NCBI RefSeq assembly: GCF_001509485.1
Contig: NZ_LLZI01000266.1
Span: 1-33,211 of the forward strand
Length of the DNA stretch: 33,211 nucleotides
Origin: Streptomyces sp. NRRL F-4489
GTDB lineage: Bacteria; Actinomycetota; Actinomycetes; Streptomycetales; Streptomycetaceae
Reading direction: 5' to 3'
Below, piece after piece: positions 31,645-33,211 of the stretch. The notes under the pieces were generated by a model. It searched no databases, had not been told where the DNA came from, and was given only the letters and a program-made list of their open reading frames with translations. How positions within the stretch are numbered: the first letter of the stretch is position 1; every line of letters begins with the position of its first letter. The translations under genes and the position numbers were made by a program.

Positions 31645-31768
31645 CCGACGAGGCAACGACAGCCGCCGTCCCGACGAGGCAACGGCAGCCGCCGTCCCGA
31701 CGAGGCAACGACAGTCGCGTTCCGACGAGGCGATGACGGTTGCGTTCCGACGAGGCAATGACAACTGT
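31645..31768. repeat. Five tandem direct repeats of 22-26 bp
   Basis: Units start at 31645, 31671, 31697, 31722 and 31747 with the core CCGACGAGGCAACGAC, varying in the second half (CRAYGAC in later units). Lengths are 26, 26, 25, 25 and 22 bp, with a degenerate sixth start at 31769. The array lies about 200-330 bp upstream of the hydrolase start. Confidence 0.8.
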
Positions 31769-32087
31769 CCGACGACGCTCCGCACCAGTCCGTAAGCAGC
31801 CAGTCACGTTCGCCGCTATACGGAAGCGTGATCACCGGCCGACCGGAATTGCCGCATTGCCCGCGTGAACGCACGATCCCGCGACCGGACCTGCGCGCCA
31901 TCCGGCCGAGCGCCGGTCGTCCGCGCGCCTCCCCGCGCTCCAAACCCGCTGCCGGAAATGGCGTGATCACGCGGGCAGGGGAGGCGGTTGCGCCGGACGG
32001 GTGACGTCCCGGCGCGCCTCCGCCCGGCGCGCCAATGGAGCGGGACCCGCCGGGGAGACCCTTCGCACTGGGCCCTGGCGTCACACA

Positions 32088-32195
32088 CCCGCCGTCCGCC
32101 CGTAGGGCGTGCCCGGGAAACCTCCCGGCGCGCACCCGGGAGGGCACGCCCGGCGGCACCCCCTGGCGCGCGCCGGGGGAGCGCCGGACGGCGGG
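32088..32195 (+). repeat. Nested inverted repeats upstream of the DUF998-like gene
   Basis: Outer 11-bp arms CCCGCCGTCCG (32088-32098) and CGGACGGCGGG (32185-32195) enclose inner 10-bp arms GGGCGTGCCC (32105-32114) and GGGCACGCCC (32142-32151). All arms are perfect. If transcribed, this would be a stable branched structure ending 56 nt before the gene. Confidence 0.6.
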
Positions 32196-32251
32196 CGGGA
32201 GTGCGACGCACGGGCCCAGGCCACCGCCCCCCACCGGAACAGGACCCACCC

Positions 32252-33211
32252 GTGCCGAACGTCCCCCACACCACGACGCCCGGTGCCCGCACCGCCTACG
32301 ACCCCGTGGTCCAGCCCACCACCCGCTACGCCGGAAGGGAGGCGGCGGCAGCGGTCCTCTTCGCCGCCGCCGCGCTGCTCTACAACTGGTGGCTGCTGGA
32401 AGCCGTACTGCCCACCGGCCTCGACCCCCGCCACTCCTACGTCAGCGAGCTCTACGCCGCCGACCAGCCCTTCCGCACCCTCCTCGGCGGCCTGGAGAGC
32501 GGCTGCGCGGTCCTGGTCATCGCCGGCGCCCTGCTCGCCCGGAGCACCCCGTGCGGCCACGGGCCGTGGGCCCGCGCCGGCTGGCTCTGCCTGGCCGGCC
32601 TGGGGCTGTCCTCCCTGGCCGACGTCCTCCTCCCCATGAGCTGCGCCCCCTCCGTGGAACGCGGCTGCGAGGCCGTCCACCCCTGGCACACCGCCACCAG
32701 CGCGTTCGCCCACTTCTTCGTCTTCGCCTCGATGGCCGCCCTCAGCCGGGCCGCCGTGCAGGGGCCCCGGATGCCGCTGGTCCGCCGCTGGGGGCCGCGC
32801 GTGCTGGCCCTGGCGCTGCCCGCCGCCGTCCTGACCGTCGGCCCGCTCGTCGGCCACCCGGGCTGGCACGGCATCCCGCAGCGCGCCCATCTGACGCTGG
32901 TGGGCGTGTGGTTCGGCCTGCTCGCCACGGACCTGGCCCGCTCGGCCCGCAGCCGGCGCCGCTGGTCGGGCCGCTGGGACGGCCAGTGGGAAAAGTACGT
33001 AGAGGGCCTCCGCCGCGCCTGCCGCACCACCCCGGCGGTCCAGGAGCCGGGCGGGGCCGGTGGCCAGGGACCGGGCGGGGCCGGTGGGCGCGAACCGGGC
33101 GGGGCCGGTGACCTGAAACCGGGCGGGGCCGGTGGGTACGACGCCGGCATGCCCGGCGGCCGGGAGGACGGCCCGCCTGGGCGGCGCGACGGGGGCGGGC
33201 ATGGGCGGCGC
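32252..33211 (+). CDS. DUF998-like integral membrane protein (3' end cut by window)
   Basis: An open frame of 320 codons that runs off the right edge without a stop. After about 35 polar residues there are about six hydrophobic segments: AAAAVLFAAAALLYNWWLLEAVL, SGCAVLVIAGALLA, WLCLAGLGLSSLADVLLPM, HFFVFASMAALSRAAV, VLALALPAAVLTVGPLV and LTLVGVWFGLLATDLA. Features such as HSYVSELYAADQPFR, DVLLPMSCAPSVERGCEAVHPWHTATSAFAH and GIPQRAHL fit the DUF998 membrane family, whose function is unknown. The tail after residue 265 holds an octapeptide repeat. The GTG at 32252 has AGGA (32241-32244) 7 nt upstream. Confidence 0.82.
   Translation, partial: MPNVPHTTTPGARTAYDPVVQPTTRYAGREAAAAVLFAAAALLYNWWLLEAVLPTGLDPRHSYVSELYAADQPFRTLLGGLESGCAVLVIAGALLARSTPCGHGPWARAGWLCLAGLGLSSLADVLLPMSCAPSVERGCEAVHPWHTATSAFAHFFVFASMAALSRAAVQGPRMPLVRRWGPRVLALALPAAVLTVGPLVGHPGWHGIPQRAHLTLVGVWFGLLATDLARSARSRRRWSGRWDGQWEKYVEGLRRACRTTPAVQEPGGAGGQGPGGAGGREPGGAGDLKPGGAGGYDAGMPGGREDGPPGRRDGGGHGRR
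33047..33142 (+). repeat. Four 24-bp tandem repeats encoding PGGAG octapeptides
   Basis: Units at 33047-33070, 33071-33094, 33095-33118 and 33119-33142, each starting CCGGGCGGGGCCGGT. In frame they encode PGGAGGQG, PGGAGGRE, PGGAGDLK and PGGAGGYD at the C-terminal side of the DUF998-like protein. Confidence 0.88.

Larger units (their letters stand above)
31442..32251. other. Long intergenic region with repeats and structured leader
   Basis: 810 bases without a credible gene between divergent genes. It holds the 25-26-bp repeat array (31645-31768), two copies of GCGTGATCAC (31826-31835 and 31961-31970), and a nested inverted repeat (32088-32195) before the DUF998-like gene. Open frames across the repeats exist on both strands but encode only the repeat and lack starts with ribosome-binding sites. 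Confidence 0.55.

Noticed and set aside
31645..31768. CRISPR array
   Set aside because: Non-repeated parts are only about 9-10 bp and themselves similar, and there are no cas genes.

Overview
The window is a chromosomal segment of very high GC content with the strong third-position GC bias of Streptomyces or a close relative. Gene content and order support this: cdgB, a carbohydrate-binding membrane protein, a PfkB-type kinase, nagA-nagK, otsB, otsA, gpgS, a second threonine-synthase-like gene, a cold-shock gene and a solitary groEL2 follow one another as I remember them from the S. coelicolor core chromosome (about SCO4280-SCO4296). That match is from memory, not from a search. I see no transposase, integrase, tRNA, rRNA or CRISPR array. 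This is core chromosome with small lineage-specific pieces.

Layout. 1-4.6 kb: a cut-off reverse gene start, a LuxR-type two-component pair, an M24 peptidase, and a zinc-free medium-chain reductase read from a MerR/SoxR-like operator. 4.7-9.3 kb: a pentapeptide-repeat protein behind a LexA-independent DNA-damage-type promoter, an unknown protein, a secreted SGNH hydrolase, and a type I methionine aminopeptidase divergent from a small XRE regulator, with three phased 14-bp operator repeats between them. 9.3-14.5 kb: TerD, ArfB (YaeJ), a flavin reductase, the diguanylate cyclase CdgB with a likely Crp site, and a membrane-anchored carbohydrate-binding protein. 14.5-19.4 kb: a reverse amino-sugar block (nagK-nagA-pfkB-like) with a DasR dre site, divergent from an orphan sugar-binding lipoprotein. 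19.4-25.3 kb: DUF3263, otsB, a lipoprotein with an HNH-like motif, a CtaG-like membrane protein, otsA and gpgS, that is trehalose and glucosylglycerate synthesis. 25.4-27.5 kb: a SAM-I riboswitch controlling a ThrC-like PLP enzyme and a ThiS/MoaD-like protein that ends in Gly-Gly-Cys. 27.8-33.2 kb: a cold-shock protein, groEL2 under two CIRCE operators, a lipase-like alpha/beta hydrolase, and a DUF998-like membrane protein that runs off the right edge.

The most interesting unit is the riboswitch operon at 25.5-27.3 kb. A SAM riboswitch in front of a ThrC paralogue paired with a sulfur-carrier-like protein suggests that the pair makes homocysteine from O-phosphohomoserine using a protein thiocarboxylate, in parallel with the CysM/CysO route to cysteine. 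That is an inference. The riboswitch, the PLP lysine and the Gly-Gly-Cys end are visible in the sequence.

A second theme is leaderless expression. Seven start codons lie 6-8 nt after a TANNNT -10 box with no Shine-Dalgarno sequence, including those of the histidine kinase, the XRE regulator, otsB and otsA.
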